Of a DNA stretch of 38,949 nucleotides, positions 6,585 to 13,867 are shown piece by piece. The stretch is from a virus: positions 1-38,949 of IMG/VR virus record IMGVR_UViG_3300037502_001435; one strand, 5' to 3'. Under the pieces are notes generated by a model. It saw only the letters and a list, made by a program, of their open reading frames with translations. It had not been told where the DNA came from and did not search any database. A program made the position numbers and the translations under genes. Within the stretch, counting starts at the first letter, position 1. Each line of letters begins with the position of its first letter.

Positions 6585-6953
6585 ATGAAGAATTTAGAAA
6601 GCAAATTGCAGATTGAAGTAGTGAAGTGGTTTAAATATAATTACCCTAAGCTACTGATTATGTCAATCCCGAACGGAGGACATAGGAATATTATTACGGC
6701 AAGCATTATGAAAGCAGAGGGCGTGTTAAAGGGTTGCCCAGATTTATTTATACCTTTCCCAACTAATGGCTATGCAGGGTTATTTGTAGAAATGAAAGCA
6801 GGCAAGAACACACCAACGGACGCGCAAATAGAAGTAATGAACAAACTTGAAAGTTTCGGATATAAGTGCTATGTTTGCAATTCTTTCGATAGTTTTGTCG
6901 CTGCGGTGCAAGGCTATTTACATGGTAAAATCAAACCGTTAATAAATGAGTGA
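6585..6953 (+). CDS. VRR-NUC nuclease
   Basis: 122 codons. Conserved features of the VRR-NUC fold, a PD-(D/E)XK-type nuclease: LQIEVVKWFKYNYP, IPNGGHRN, the catalytic GCPDLFIPFP and GLFVEMKAGKNTPTDAQIEV with Glu-x-Lys. Stand-alone VRR-NUC proteins of phages are thought to cut branched DNA such as recombination intermediates, which fits its place in the replication/recombination block. It overlaps the next gene by 8 bases. Confidence 0.85.
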   Translation: MKNLESKLQIEVVKWFKYNYPKLLIMSIPNGGHRNIITASIMKAEGVLKGCPDLFIPFPTNGYAGLFVEMKAGKNTPTDAQIEVMNKLESFGYKCYVCNSFDSFVAAVQGYLHGKIKPLINE

Positions 6954-7218
6954 AACAACCTACATCAACAGCATTAAAATTAAACAGTCAAAGTTTGGTC
7001 AAAAAATGTCTTTTAACCTTGACAAGCTGATTGAGGAATGCAGCAAGCTAGTAAATGAAAAGGGCTATGTGAACCTAGAAATACTTCCGCGCAAAACAGA
7101 GGGTAAGTATGGCGAAACACACACGGTCAAACTTGACACTTGGAAACCTAACAGCGAAACCAATCAAAAGCAACAGCAAACGGTAAGCAAGCAAGTAAGC
7201 GAAGACCTCCCTTTTTGA
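6946..7218 (+). CDS. small SSB-like or ssDNA-associated protein
   Basis: 90 codons. The N-terminal ~65 residues could form a small beta domain (INSIKIKQSKFGQKMSFNL, then YVNLEILPRKTEGKYGETHT). A glutamine-rich linker (NQKQQQTVSKQ) follows and the end is VSEDLPF. Body plus disordered linker plus acidic-PF tip is the layout of single-strand-binding proteins, although I cannot confirm an OB fold by eye. It is the last gene before the promoter at 7234. Confidence 0.6.
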   Translation: MSETTYINSIKIKQSKFGQKMSFNLDKLIEECSKLVNEKGYVNLEILPRKTEGKYGETHTVKLDTWKPNSETNQKQQQTVSKQVSEDLPF

Positions 7219-7233
7219 TGTTGAAAACTTTAT

Positions 7234-7262
7234 TTTGATATTCGCAATGTTTTGTATCTTTG
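7234..7262 (+). promoter_or_regulatory. Bacteroidota-type promoter
   Basis: TTTG (7234-7237), 17 nt, TATCTTTG (7255-7262). The -7 element is a perfect match and the spacer is slightly short. It would start the structured RNA at about 7269. Confidence 0.6.
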
Positions 7263-7268
7263 CGTGGC

Positions 7269-7359
7269 AAGGGTAAGAGATTGCAGTTAAAATACTGCGG
7301 TTGGTTTTTTCCATTTTCCAGTCGCCAAACCTCAAGTCCTCTTACGCTTGGGGTTTTTT
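7269..7359 (+). ncRNA. three-helix structured RNA with tandem terminators
   Basis: Between promoter and gene 7375 the RNA can form P1 GTAAGAG (7273-7279) with CTCTTAC (7339-7345), P2 GCAGT (7283-7287) with ACTGC (7294-7298), and P3 GGTTGG (7299-7304) with CCAGTC (7318-7323, two wobbles). CCTCAAG (7330-7336) also pairs with CTTGGGG (7347-7353) before six T, a terminator whose loop is exactly the P1 3' strand. P2 is itself followed by six T. It is either a short sRNA or an attenuating leader for gene 7375. The partner-in-the-terminator-loop design is shared with 3828-3917. Confidence 0.55.
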
Positions 7360-7374
7360 ATTTAAACACTCACC

Positions 7375-7608
7375 ATGAATAAACAAATTAAAAAAACAGC
7401 AGCAGCACTAGGATTAGTGCTTATATTATCTCTTATGGTTGGAGTGTTAGCGGTTGGATGTGAGCAATCATTACACAAAGATATTCCTATTGAAAGGCAG
7501 ATTGATGTTTTATTTGGCGCTGCTATAATGGTTTTCGCAGGACTTACCGCATCTTTTTTAATCGTTTACATTGTAAAAAAATTTGCAAACATAATTAGCG
7601 ATGATTAA
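7375..7608 (+). CDS. small protein with two membrane segments
   Basis: 77 codons. A basic start (MNKQIKKTAAALG) leads into a hydrophobic segment LVLILSLMVGVLAVGC. A short hydrophilic loop (EQSLHKDIPIERQ) and a second segment (VLFGAAIMVFAGLTASFLIV) follow, and the end is KKFANIISDD. The Cys after the first segment is not in a good lipobox, so a two-pass inner-membrane protein is more likely than a lipoprotein. No family is recognised. It sits downstream of the structured RNA. A tiny 16-codon frame follows at its stop (7600-7650). Confidence 0.6.
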   Translation: MNKQIKKTAAALGLVLILSLMVGVLAVGCEQSLHKDIPIERQIDVLFGAAIMVFAGLTASFLIVYIVKKFANIISDD

Positions 7609-7660
7609 ACCAACAGAAATAGAATTAGACGAATTATTTCAAGTGAATTAACTTTGCATT

Positions 7661-7819
7661 ATGGGTATATCTATAGTAACAGCTAAAGACGGGGTAAAAG
7701 TATTGGTAATTGATTCAGAGGAATATGACAAAGCGTGTGATGAAGTATTGGAATCATATGGGATTGTTAATTCTAATGAAGATAAAATTGACATACTAAA
7801 AGAGATTGAAGGTGAGTAA
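7661..7819 (+). CDS. small acidic protein, unknown
   Basis: 52 codons: MGISIVTAKDGVKVLVIDSE, then a helix EEYDKACDEVLESYG, ending EDKIDILKEIEGE. The beta-hairpin-then-helix pattern resembles small antitoxin-like or regulatory proteins, but I cannot name a family. TAACTTTG (7649-7656) just before the ATG fits the -7 element, though with a poor -33, so a nearly leaderless transcript is possible. The stop lies 22 bases before the ParB-like start. Confidence 0.55.
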   Translation: MGISIVTAKDGVKVLVIDSEEYDKACDEVLESYGIVNSNEDKIDILKEIEGE

Positions 7820-7841
7820 CTTTTATTTAGATTTGCATAGC

Positions 7842-8441
7842 ATGAATAGCAAAAAAGTAAAAATATCAGAAGTTAAGGCAAACCCAAACAATCCGAGAAT
7901 AATCAAGGATGACAAGTTTGCTAAATTGGTGCAAAGCATTAAAGACTTTCCGCAAATGCTTGAAATCAGACCTATTGTGGTTAATGCTGATATGGTTGTG
8001 CTTGGTGGAAATATGCGTTTAAGAGCCTGCAAAGAGGCTGGGTTAAAAGAAGTGCCGATTATTTTAGCCGATGACTTAACCGAAGAGCAACAGCGTGAAT
8101 TTATTATCAAAGACAATGTCAGCGGCGGCGAATGGGACTGGGAACAGTTGGCAAACGAATGGGATGCTAATAAGCTTGATGAATGGGGGTTGGATGTTCC
8201 GGGGTTTAATGTAAGTGCGGAGCAGTTTGGCGAAGGCTTTAGTTTACCGGATGGAGACAAAGCACCGTTTCAGCAAATGACCTTTACACTTGCAGATGAA
8301 CAGGCGGAGGTAATTCATAACGCCATTGCGGATATGAAGGCAACTGATGAGTATAAGTATGCGGAAACAATGGGCAACGAGAATAGCAACGGAAACGCCC
8401 TGTATTTAATTGTGGCATCATGGGCAGGGCAAAGGAAATAA
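7842..8441 (+). CDS. ParB/sulfiredoxin-like nuclease-domain protein
   Basis: 199 codons from ATG 7842; an in-frame TTG at 7806 would overlap the previous gene. The N-terminal ParB-like domain has VKISEVKANPNNPR, then the signature VVLGGNMRLRACKEAGLKEV, then VPIILADDLTEEQQREFIIK. Phage proteins of this type, often next to DNA-modifying enzymes or terminase, bind or nick DNA. It overlaps the Mom-like gene by 22 bases, so the two are probably co-translated. Confidence 0.8.
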   Translation: MNSKKVKISEVKANPNNPRIIKDDKFAKLVQSIKDFPQMLEIRPIVVNADMVVLGGNMRLRACKEAGLKEVPIILADDLTEEQQREFIIKDNVSGGEWDWEQLANEWDANKLDEWGLDVPGFNVSAEQFGEGFSLPDGDKAPFQQMTFTLADEQAEVIHNAIADMKATDEYKYAETMGNENSNGNALYLIVASWAGQRK

Positions 8442-9235
8442 TTGTTAAGGTGATACCCTCAAAGCTGGCTAATGAGTTTGTGAAGAAACATCATTACAGC
8501 GGAAAGGTTGTGCAGAATAGTAAATTGCACTTTGGGGCTTTTCTTGATGGCAAGTTACACGGCGTTATGAGTTACGGGTCACCTTTGGATAAGCGTAAGG
8601 TAATGCCGCTTGTTCAGCCCTCGGCATGGAATGAAATGCTTGAACTTAACCGCATGGCCTTTGACGACTACCTGCCAAAGAATAGCGAAAGCCGCTGTAT
8701 ATCTATTTCAATAAAGCTGATCAAAAAGCACGCACCACATATAAAATGGATTCTTTCCTTTTCAGACGGTACGCAATGTGGGGACGGTATAATATACCGT
8801 GCATCCGGGTTTGTTTTGACTGGAATAGTTACAAATTCTAACACTTGCAAATTATCTGATGGCAGCGTTATTCATAAAATGACATTAGAAAGCAATCCAA
8901 TACAAAAAAGAAATGAATTAGGAGGTAAAAGCTATTACGAAATTACTGGTGGTAAATATGATTTCAGGAAATATGTTGAGGCGGTATGTGGTGAAATATT
9001 AATTGGTTTTCAACTTCGCTACATTTACCTAATAGACAAATCCTGCCGTATAACTGTTCCAATACTGCCATTTTCAAAGATTGACGAATTGGGAGCGGGT
9101 ATGTATAAGGGGCAAAAAATAAGCCTCGCAGAACGCAAGGCTTTGAGCGGGGTGGTCGAATCGAACGCCGATTCTCGGCTGGAGGCCGAGCGTGTTGCCA
9201 CTACACTAACCCCGCATGATGATGCGCAAATATAA
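8420..9235 (+). CDS. Mom-like DNA adenine modification protein
   Basis: 271 codons. The layout matches the GNAT-fold Mom family known from phage Mu (N6-methylcarbamoyl adenine modification): NEFVKKHHYSGKVVQNSKLH, FGAFLDGKLHGVMSYG, ELNRMAFDDYLPKNSESRC, and KWILSFSDGTQCGDGIIYRA. Such modification protects phage DNA from restriction. The last ~30 residues (from about ALSGVVESNADSRLEAE) are antisense to a tRNA-Gly-like sequence on the minus strand, so this tail may be a read-through of non-protein sequence. It is paired with a ParB-like gene immediately upstream. Confidence 0.7.
   Translation: MGRAKEIIVKVIPSKLANEFVKKHHYSGKVVQNSKLHFGAFLDGKLHGVMSYGSPLDKRKVMPLVQPSAWNEMLELNRMAFDDYLPKNSESRCISISIKLIKKHAPHIKWILSFSDGTQCGDGIIYRASGFVLTGIVTNSNTCKLSDGSVIHKMTLESNPIQKRNELGGKSYYEITGGKYDFRKYVEAVCGEILIGFQLRYIYLIDKSCRITVPILPFSKIDELGAGMYKGQKISLAERKALSGVVESNADSRLEAERVATTLTPHDDAQI
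9146..9215 (-). tRNA. tRNA-Gly(TCC)-like sequence, imperfect T stem
   Basis: On the minus strand the acceptor halves GCGGGGT and ACCCCGC pair perfectly. The D stem is GTGT/ACAC with a GG-containing loop. The anticodon stem CTCGG/CCGAG encloses CCTCCAG with anticodon TCC, but position 33 is C instead of the usual T. The T loop is TTCGATT, but its 5-bp stem has only three pairs. The discriminator is T, as in bacterial tRNA-Gly, and no CCA is encoded. It lies antisense inside the end of the Mom-like gene. It could be a degenerate or captured tRNA. Confidence 0.5.
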
Positions 9236-9258
9236 AACAAAACAGCGAAACAACAGCG

Positions 9259-9555
9259 ATGCCTAATAAAGAGAACATAGAAAAGCACAAGTTCAAAAAA
9301 GGACAGACCGGCAATCCGAACGGCAGACCGAAAAAGTTGCCTGAATTGGATAAGCTGTTAGCTGATGTGCTTGGTGAAGAGAAAGACGGAATCGAAGCTG
9401 CAAAGGTTATTTTAATGGCATTACGGGCAAAAGCAAGTAAAGGTGATGTAAGGGCAGCGGAGGTATTACTTGACCGCGCCTATGGAAAAGCAAAGCAGAC
9501 AATGGACGTATCTGTTTCAAAAAAGAACCTACCCGATTGGATAAATGAAGAGTAA
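9259..9555 (+). CDS. terS: terminase small subunit-like protein
   Basis: 98 codons. A basic N-terminus carries FKKGQTGNPNGRPKKLPELD, the GNPNGRPKK motif seen in many phage small packaging proteins (DUF5681-like). A helical region KVILMALRAKASKGDVRAAE and DRAYGKAKQ follow. Small terminase subunits recognise the packaging site and hand DNA to the large subunit. The gene is immediately upstream of terL and the terL ATG (9545) overlaps its last codons. Confidence 0.7.
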   Translation: MPNKENIEKHKFKKGQTGNPNGRPKKLPELDKLLADVLGEEKDGIEAAKVILMALRAKASKGDVRAAEVLLDRAYGKAKQTMDVSVSKKNLPDWINEE

Positions 9556-10686
9556 TCCAAACTTCCGCTTTCTAAAAAAAAAGTAGCTACGCAGCGAATA
9601 AGCCTATTGCAGGGCGGAACTCGTAGCGGGAAGACGTATTCAACTATTTACTATTTTATTTGGCTATGTGAGAACTATTCAGGATTAGAAATAGACATAG
9701 TCAGAGATACATTCACAGCACTTAAAGCAACCGCTTGGAAGGACTTTAAAGATGTGCTGATTGAAACGGGTATGTATAACGAATTATACCACAACAAAAC
9801 AGACCACACTTATACACTTAACGGCAACTTAATAAGTTATTATGGAGCAGATACACCAGACAAAATACATGGGCGTTCACGTGATATACTTTGGGTAAAT
9901 GAGGCGCACCAATTTCCACCAGAAACGATAGATCAACTATTTCCACGAACAAGGCATAGGATAATTTGCGACTATAACCCTGCACTAGGTTTGGAACATT
10001 GGCTGGATAAATACATTGCAGAGTACCCTCCGTTAATTACCACCTACAAAGACAATCCGTTTTTGACAGCCGCGCAGGTAGCTGATATTGAAAGCCGCAA
10101 GGATAATACATATTGGTGGAAGATTTACGGCATGGGTGAACGAGCAACAAGGCAAGGCGCTATCTTCACTAATTGGAGTATAGGTGACTTTGATACTTCG
10201 CTGCATTATGTGTACGGGCAGGACTTTGGGTTTACTATTGACCCGACTACATTGGTTAAGGTGGCAGTAGATGAAAGCAGAAAGGTTATTTATTGCGATG
10301 AATTGCTATACAGTACCGAACCTATGGGATTGGATGCAATAGCTAAAGCGAACAAAGAATTAATTAGCAAGCCGAATGATTTGATAATTGCGGATAGTGC
10401 CGAGCCTAGACTAATTGACGACCTCAAAAAGAAAGGCTTAAACATATTGCCATGTGAAAAGGGGCAAGGTAGTGTGAGCGCAGGTATAGCCATAATGCAG
10501 GACTATCAGATAGTAATAACGCAAAGGTCAAGCAACCTGCGAAAAGAGTTAAGCAACTATGTTTGGAATGATAAAAAGGCAGGTGTACCGATTGACGCTT
10601 TCAACCATTTAATAGACGGTGTGAGGTATGGCGTTAATAGATTAGTTAGGAAATCTCAAATAAAAGTACCAATTTTGAGGCGTTAA
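9545..10686 (+). CDS. terL: terminase large subunit, needs a -1 frameshift
   Basis: ATG 9545 encodes MKSNPNFRFLKKK and then meets TAG at 9584. The terminase body continues in the -1 frame as VATQRISLLQGGTRSGKT. A -1 slip on A-AAA-AAG (9577-9583) in the A9 run joins them into a 380-aa protein. Motifs: Walker A GGTRSGKT (~24-31), Walker B ILWVNEA, and nuclease acids in YGQDFGF, IIADSAEPR and DAFNHLIDGVRYG. The only other start in the body frame is TTG 9607, which removes the strand before Walker A. TerL cuts and pumps DNA into proheads. A homopolymer miscount is the alternative to a real shift. Confidence 0.85.
9574..9583 (+). other. A9 slippery sequence (-1 frameshift) at the start of terL
   Basis: Nine A followed by G, read as CTA AAA AAA AAG TAG from ATG 9545. 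The heptamer A-AAA-AAG is the one used in E. coli dnaX, and an A9 run also allows RNA polymerase slippage. A perfect palindrome GTAGCTAC follows at once (9583-9590). No long downstream stem is obvious to the eye. Confidence 0.55.
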
Positions 10687-10695
10687 AAATGGAAT

Positions 10696-11061
10696 ATGAA
10701 CTTAGAAAAATGGGCAAGCGATTACCGTAAGTACATTCAGTTTCAAGCCGAGTGTTTGCCTTATGCCTATCAGTACGGAGGCATGAAGTTCAATGCAAAT
10801 GACTTTCCTAGTTTTAAATTGTTTTGTGAGTATCTAGGGACGGATAGATGTTTTATTCAGCATAAGTGCGCTAAAGATATTCGCGATAATGCTATTGAGT
10901 TTCACAACTGTTTAGGGCAGCCGTTGCGATGGGACTTGTACAGTTGCCGATTGACTTACTCACACTTTAAGGGAGTGAACTTTAACTTTAAACTAGAGTA
11001 CAACGATAAGATGTATAAGCCGTCAGATTTTCAACATTTGATAAACAAACTAAAAGCATGA
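10696..11061 (+). CDS. hypothetical protein, unknown
   Basis: 121 codons: MNLEKWASDYRKYIQFQAEC, then an aromatic-rich mixed sequence with several cysteines (CEYLGTDRCFIQHKCAKDIR). No motif is recognised. It lies between terL and the glycosyltransferase genes and overlaps the next start (ATGA at 11058), so it belongs to that transcription unit. Confidence 0.65.
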   Translation: MNLEKWASDYRKYIQFQAECLPYAYQYGGMKFNANDFPSFKLFCEYLGTDRCFIQHKCAKDIRDNAIEFHNCLGQPLRWDLYSCRLTYSHFKGVNFNFKLEYNDKMYKPSDFQHLINKLKA

Positions 11062-11753
11062 CAATAATCACAATAGCCTACAACGAGGAGTTAATGTTGC
11101 CTCACTTTATTAAGCATTACCGCGAACGCTTTCCGCAATGCGAAATAATTGTGTATGACAATCAAAGTACAGACCGCACGCAGCAGATAGCATTAGAGAA
11201 CGGATGCCAAGTTATTGAGTATGACACGGGCGGCAAATTAGACGATGCAACATATTTGCACATTAAGAATGAAACTTGGAAACATCTACACGGTTGGGTT
11301 ATCGTTGCAGATGTAGATGAACTTTGCGACATAACAGCGGAGGACTTATACAACGAAGCTAAGAACGGTGTAAGTGTTATTCGATTTGAAGGGTACAACA
11401 TGGTGAACCTTTGGGATAACACCAACATTGACTGCATTACGAACGGGGTACGGGCTGAAAGCTATGATAAAATGTATTGCTTCGATGCAAGTAAGATTTA
11501 CAAGATAAACTATTCAGCAGGTTGCCACAATGCAGCGCCTCAAGGGCAAGTGAAGTTTAGCGAAAAGGTTTACAGATGCCGCCACTACAAATACATCAAC
11601 ATTGACTACATGATAGCGCGGCATTCCGAATATGGAAAAAGATTATCTCCAAACAATCTTGCAAAAGGCTACGGAGGTCATTACCTTTACAGCGCGGAAA
11701 AGATACGGAACGAATTTATCATGGCTAGGAAACAATCAAAAAGGATTATATGA
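11058..11753 (+). CDS. glycosyltransferase family 2-like
   Basis: 231 codons. It starts MTIITIAYNEELMLPHFIKH, the N-terminal strand and NEE motif of GT-A enzymes. IIVYDNQSTDRTQQIA is the nucleotide-binding region and WVIVADVDELC carries the DxD-type metal site. The later SAGCHNAAPQGQ and CRHYKYI segments resemble GT2/GT92-like proteins in which a His is conserved. It probably transfers a sugar to a phage protein, phage DNA or host surface glycan; the acceptor cannot be told from sequence. Start and stop overlap both neighbours. Confidence 0.8.
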   Translation: MTIITIAYNEELMLPHFIKHYRERFPQCEIIVYDNQSTDRTQQIALENGCQVIEYDTGGKLDDATYLHIKNETWKHLHGWVIVADVDELCDITAEDLYNEAKNGVSVIRFEGYNMVNLWDNTNIDCITNGVRAESYDKMYCFDASKIYKINYSAGCHNAAPQGQVKFSEKVYRCRHYKYINIDYMIARHSEYGKRLSPNNLAKGYGGHYLYSAEKIRNEFIMARKQSKRII

Positions 11754-12289
11754 ACGGAATATGGACAAAAGAAGATGCGGAACACCATCAAAGCAGCTTG
11801 AGGTTTGCGAAGTGGCTTGCGAGCTATTTGCCGAAAGATACGCCCGTTGTGGACTTTGGATGTGGCAATGGTTACTACATGGCGTATTTAGAGCAAAAGG
11901 GATTTGATGCCGTTGGTGTTGATGGGAATGATAGCATTGATATTCTATGTAAAAAATTCCATAAAATAGATTTAACCTTTCCTATAAATTTAGAACCTAA
12001 GTGTAACATAGTTAGTTTGGAGATAGGCGAACACCTGCCAAAAGACGCGCAAGAAACATTCATGCAGACGCTAACAAACAACTGCGACAAGCATTTAATC
12101 CTAAGTTGGGCAAGCATTGGACAGCCTGGCATTGGACACATAAACTGCCGCGACCAAAAAGAAGTGATTGCAGATGTTGAAAGCAGGGGTTTTAAACTGA
12201 ATGAATCCGAAACTAAAGAGGCGCGGGCGAATGTAGATGCGAATTGCGATTGGCTTGAAAGAAATTTATTAGTGTTTGAAAGGATATGA
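11750..12289 (+). CDS. class I SAM-dependent methyltransferase
   Basis: 179 codons. AdoMet motif I is VVDFGCGNGYYMAYL and motif II is GFDAVGVDGNDS. IVSLEIGEHLPKDAQETFMQ follows where motif IV/V is expected. No NPPY-type motif is present, so DNA methylation is less likely than methylation of a sugar or small substrate. It sits between two glycosyltransferases, which suggests it caps or modifies the glycan they build. Confidence 0.8.
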   Translation: MNGIWTKEDAEHHQSSLRFAKWLASYLPKDTPVVDFGCGNGYYMAYLEQKGFDAVGVDGNDSIDILCKKFHKIDLTFPINLEPKCNIVSLEIGEHLPKDAQETFMQTLTNNCDKHLILSWASIGQPGIGHINCRDQKEVIADVESRGFKLNESETKEARANVDANCDWLERNLLVFERI

Positions 12290-12909
12290 AACAACCAATA
12301 ACAATCATAATGACAAGCTGCGACCGTTGGGATTTATTCCAACAGACGCTCGATAGCTTCTTTAAATTGAACACCTATCCTTATGTTGCGTTTTATGTTC
12401 ACAATGACAGCATTCAGCCTATACCGCAACAGATTAAAGAGAAGTATGCTGACAAGGGTATCACATGGCACGAAGGTACTAAGCGCGGTTTAAGTACCGC
12501 TTGGGATTATTTGATTGCGTTGGTTGAAACGGAATACTTCTTTAACCTAGAGGACGATTGGTTGTTTGAGGGCAATCCATACTTTATTCAGATGTGCATA
12601 TTTGAGTTAAGCAGATTTAATATAGACCAAATTTGGGTTAGAAATGAAAAAGACCACAATCATCCATTAATACCTGCATTCAAAGAATTTAAAAAAGTTG
12701 GTAAGACAAAAGATTGGTGCGGATTTAGTTTTAACCCTTCTATGCGAACATTAAGCAGGTGGTTAGAATTATTTCCAAACGGGATAGCAGGCAAGGATGA
12801 AATAGAAATAAGTAGAGAAGTGCATGATGTATATTTAGCGGCAAGCCTTGTTGATTCAGCTTGCCGCCACATAGGGAACGGACGGCACACAAAAGACTTT
12901 AAGATATGA
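12286..12909 (+). CDS. GT-A glycosyltransferase-like protein
   Basis: 207 codons. The start PITIIMTSCDRWDLFQQTLD and FYVHNDSIQPIPQQ look like a GT2-type nucleotide-sugar domain. ETEYFFNLEDDWLFEGNPYF carries an EDDW motif in the place of DxD. The C-terminal half has WCGFSFNPSMRTL and a final HIGNGRHTKDF. It lies in the same overlapping gene chain as the methyltransferase and the other GTs. Confidence 0.75.
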   Translation: MKQPITIIMTSCDRWDLFQQTLDSFFKLNTYPYVAFYVHNDSIQPIPQQIKEKYADKGITWHEGTKRGLSTAWDYLIALVETEYFFNLEDDWLFEGNPYFIQMCIFELSRFNIDQIWVRNEKDHNHPLIPAFKEFKKVGKTKDWCGFSFNPSMRTLSRWLELFPNGIAGKDEIEISREVHDVYLAASLVDSACRHIGNGRHTKDFKI

Positions 12910-13148
12910 ATAGATTACACAAACTACTTACTAGGATTATATTGTGTATTGAAGATATAGAAAGAAAGCGCTTTGCAAAGCGTAATGACGAAGCAAGATT
13001 GGCAATTATTAAAGTTGCAAAAAAGCACGGTGAATTAGTTTGCGATTGCTGTCATTCAGTACAAATGTACAATTCTAGGTATCCAAATAAAATAGCGTGT
13101 GGGTGCTGCTTTAAAATATCTAGGGCTTATCTTAAATTAGATTACTAA
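12906..13148 (+). CDS. small zinc-finger-like protein
   Basis: 80 codons. A basic helical N-terminus (RIILCIEDIERKRFAKRNDE) leads to two cysteine clusters, VCDCCHSVQMY and IACGCCFKI, spaced about 20 residues apart as in a treble-clef or zinc-ribbon site. Function is unknown; it is carried within the glycosyltransferase operon with overlapping start and stop. Confidence 0.65.
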   Translation: MNRLHKLLTRIILCIEDIERKRFAKRNDEARLAIIKVAKKHGELVCDCCHSVQMYNSRYPNKIACGCCFKISRAYLKLDY

Positions 13149-13867
13149 TGATTAAAGTTTACGCTCCCTTACAAATGGATTTCGCGGCAAATATTCTAGT
13201 CAAAAATATAAACAGACTAGGGCATAGCTGCGAACGTGTTGCTAAATTGGAGGCAGATAAACGCAATATTTGGGTTGTGTATAACAGCGCAATGGCATGG
13301 GTGTTACCTAGTAAGTTAATCAGCTATCAAACGGAGCAGAACGGAACTAGGTGGTTTAGCGATAAATACCGCGAACGATTGGCAAAGTCTATTGCAGTTT
13401 GGGAGTATTGCGAAAGTAACTTATTTGAGTATAGCAATCCAAATACAAGCATAGTACGCCCGGGCATTGAACCGCAACCAAAGCAGCGCAAAGATATTGA
13501 CGTTCTGTTTTACGGGGCGATAAACGATAGGCGTAAAAATGCTTTAAGAGGACTGAATGTTAAGGTGTTCAATAATGTGCTTGGGGATGACATGAGGCGG
13601 CTACTTCACCGCGCAAAGACTGTTTTGAATATCCATTATTACGAACCGAACGGAATTGAATCGTTTAGACTAAACGAGGCACTAAGCCATAACTGCAATG
13701 TAGTGAGTGAGTATGCCTTGCATGGCTGCGAACCGTACAAAGACATAGTGAAGTTTGGCACGATACCTGAATTAAAAGGATTACTTTCGTCCGTTGGTGA
13801 GTTTAATCATGATATTAGCCATTTGGATAACATAGAAGAGATAAGGGAAGCGCTAAAAAAGATATGA
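13148..13867 (+). CDS. GT-B-like glycosyltransferase
   Basis: 239 codons. The N-terminal half is a Rossmann-like region (MIKVYAPLQMDFAANILVKN). The second half has KDIDVLFYGAINDRRKNALR and KTVLNIHYYEPNGIESFRLN followed by EALSHNCNVVSEYALHGCEP, the donor-binding (E-x7-E-like) region of GT-B enzymes. It is shorter than usual GT-B enzymes (about 350 aa). It ends the glyco island and overlaps the next gene by ATGA. Confidence 0.7.
   Translation: MIKVYAPLQMDFAANILVKNINRLGHSCERVAKLEADKRNIWVVYNSAMAWVLPSKLISYQTEQNGTRWFSDKYRERLAKSIAVWEYCESNLFEYSNPNTSIVRPGIEPQPKQRKDIDVLFYGAINDRRKNALRGLNVKVFNNVLGDDMRRLLHRAKTVLNIHYYEPNGIESFRLNEALSHNCNVVSEYALHGCEPYKDIVKFGTIPELKGLLSSVGEFNHDISHLDNIEEIREALKKI

Noticed and set aside
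9607-10686. terL starting at TTG 9607
   Set aside because: It removes the strand directly before Walker A; the ATG at 9545 plus a -1 shift gives the natural N-terminus.
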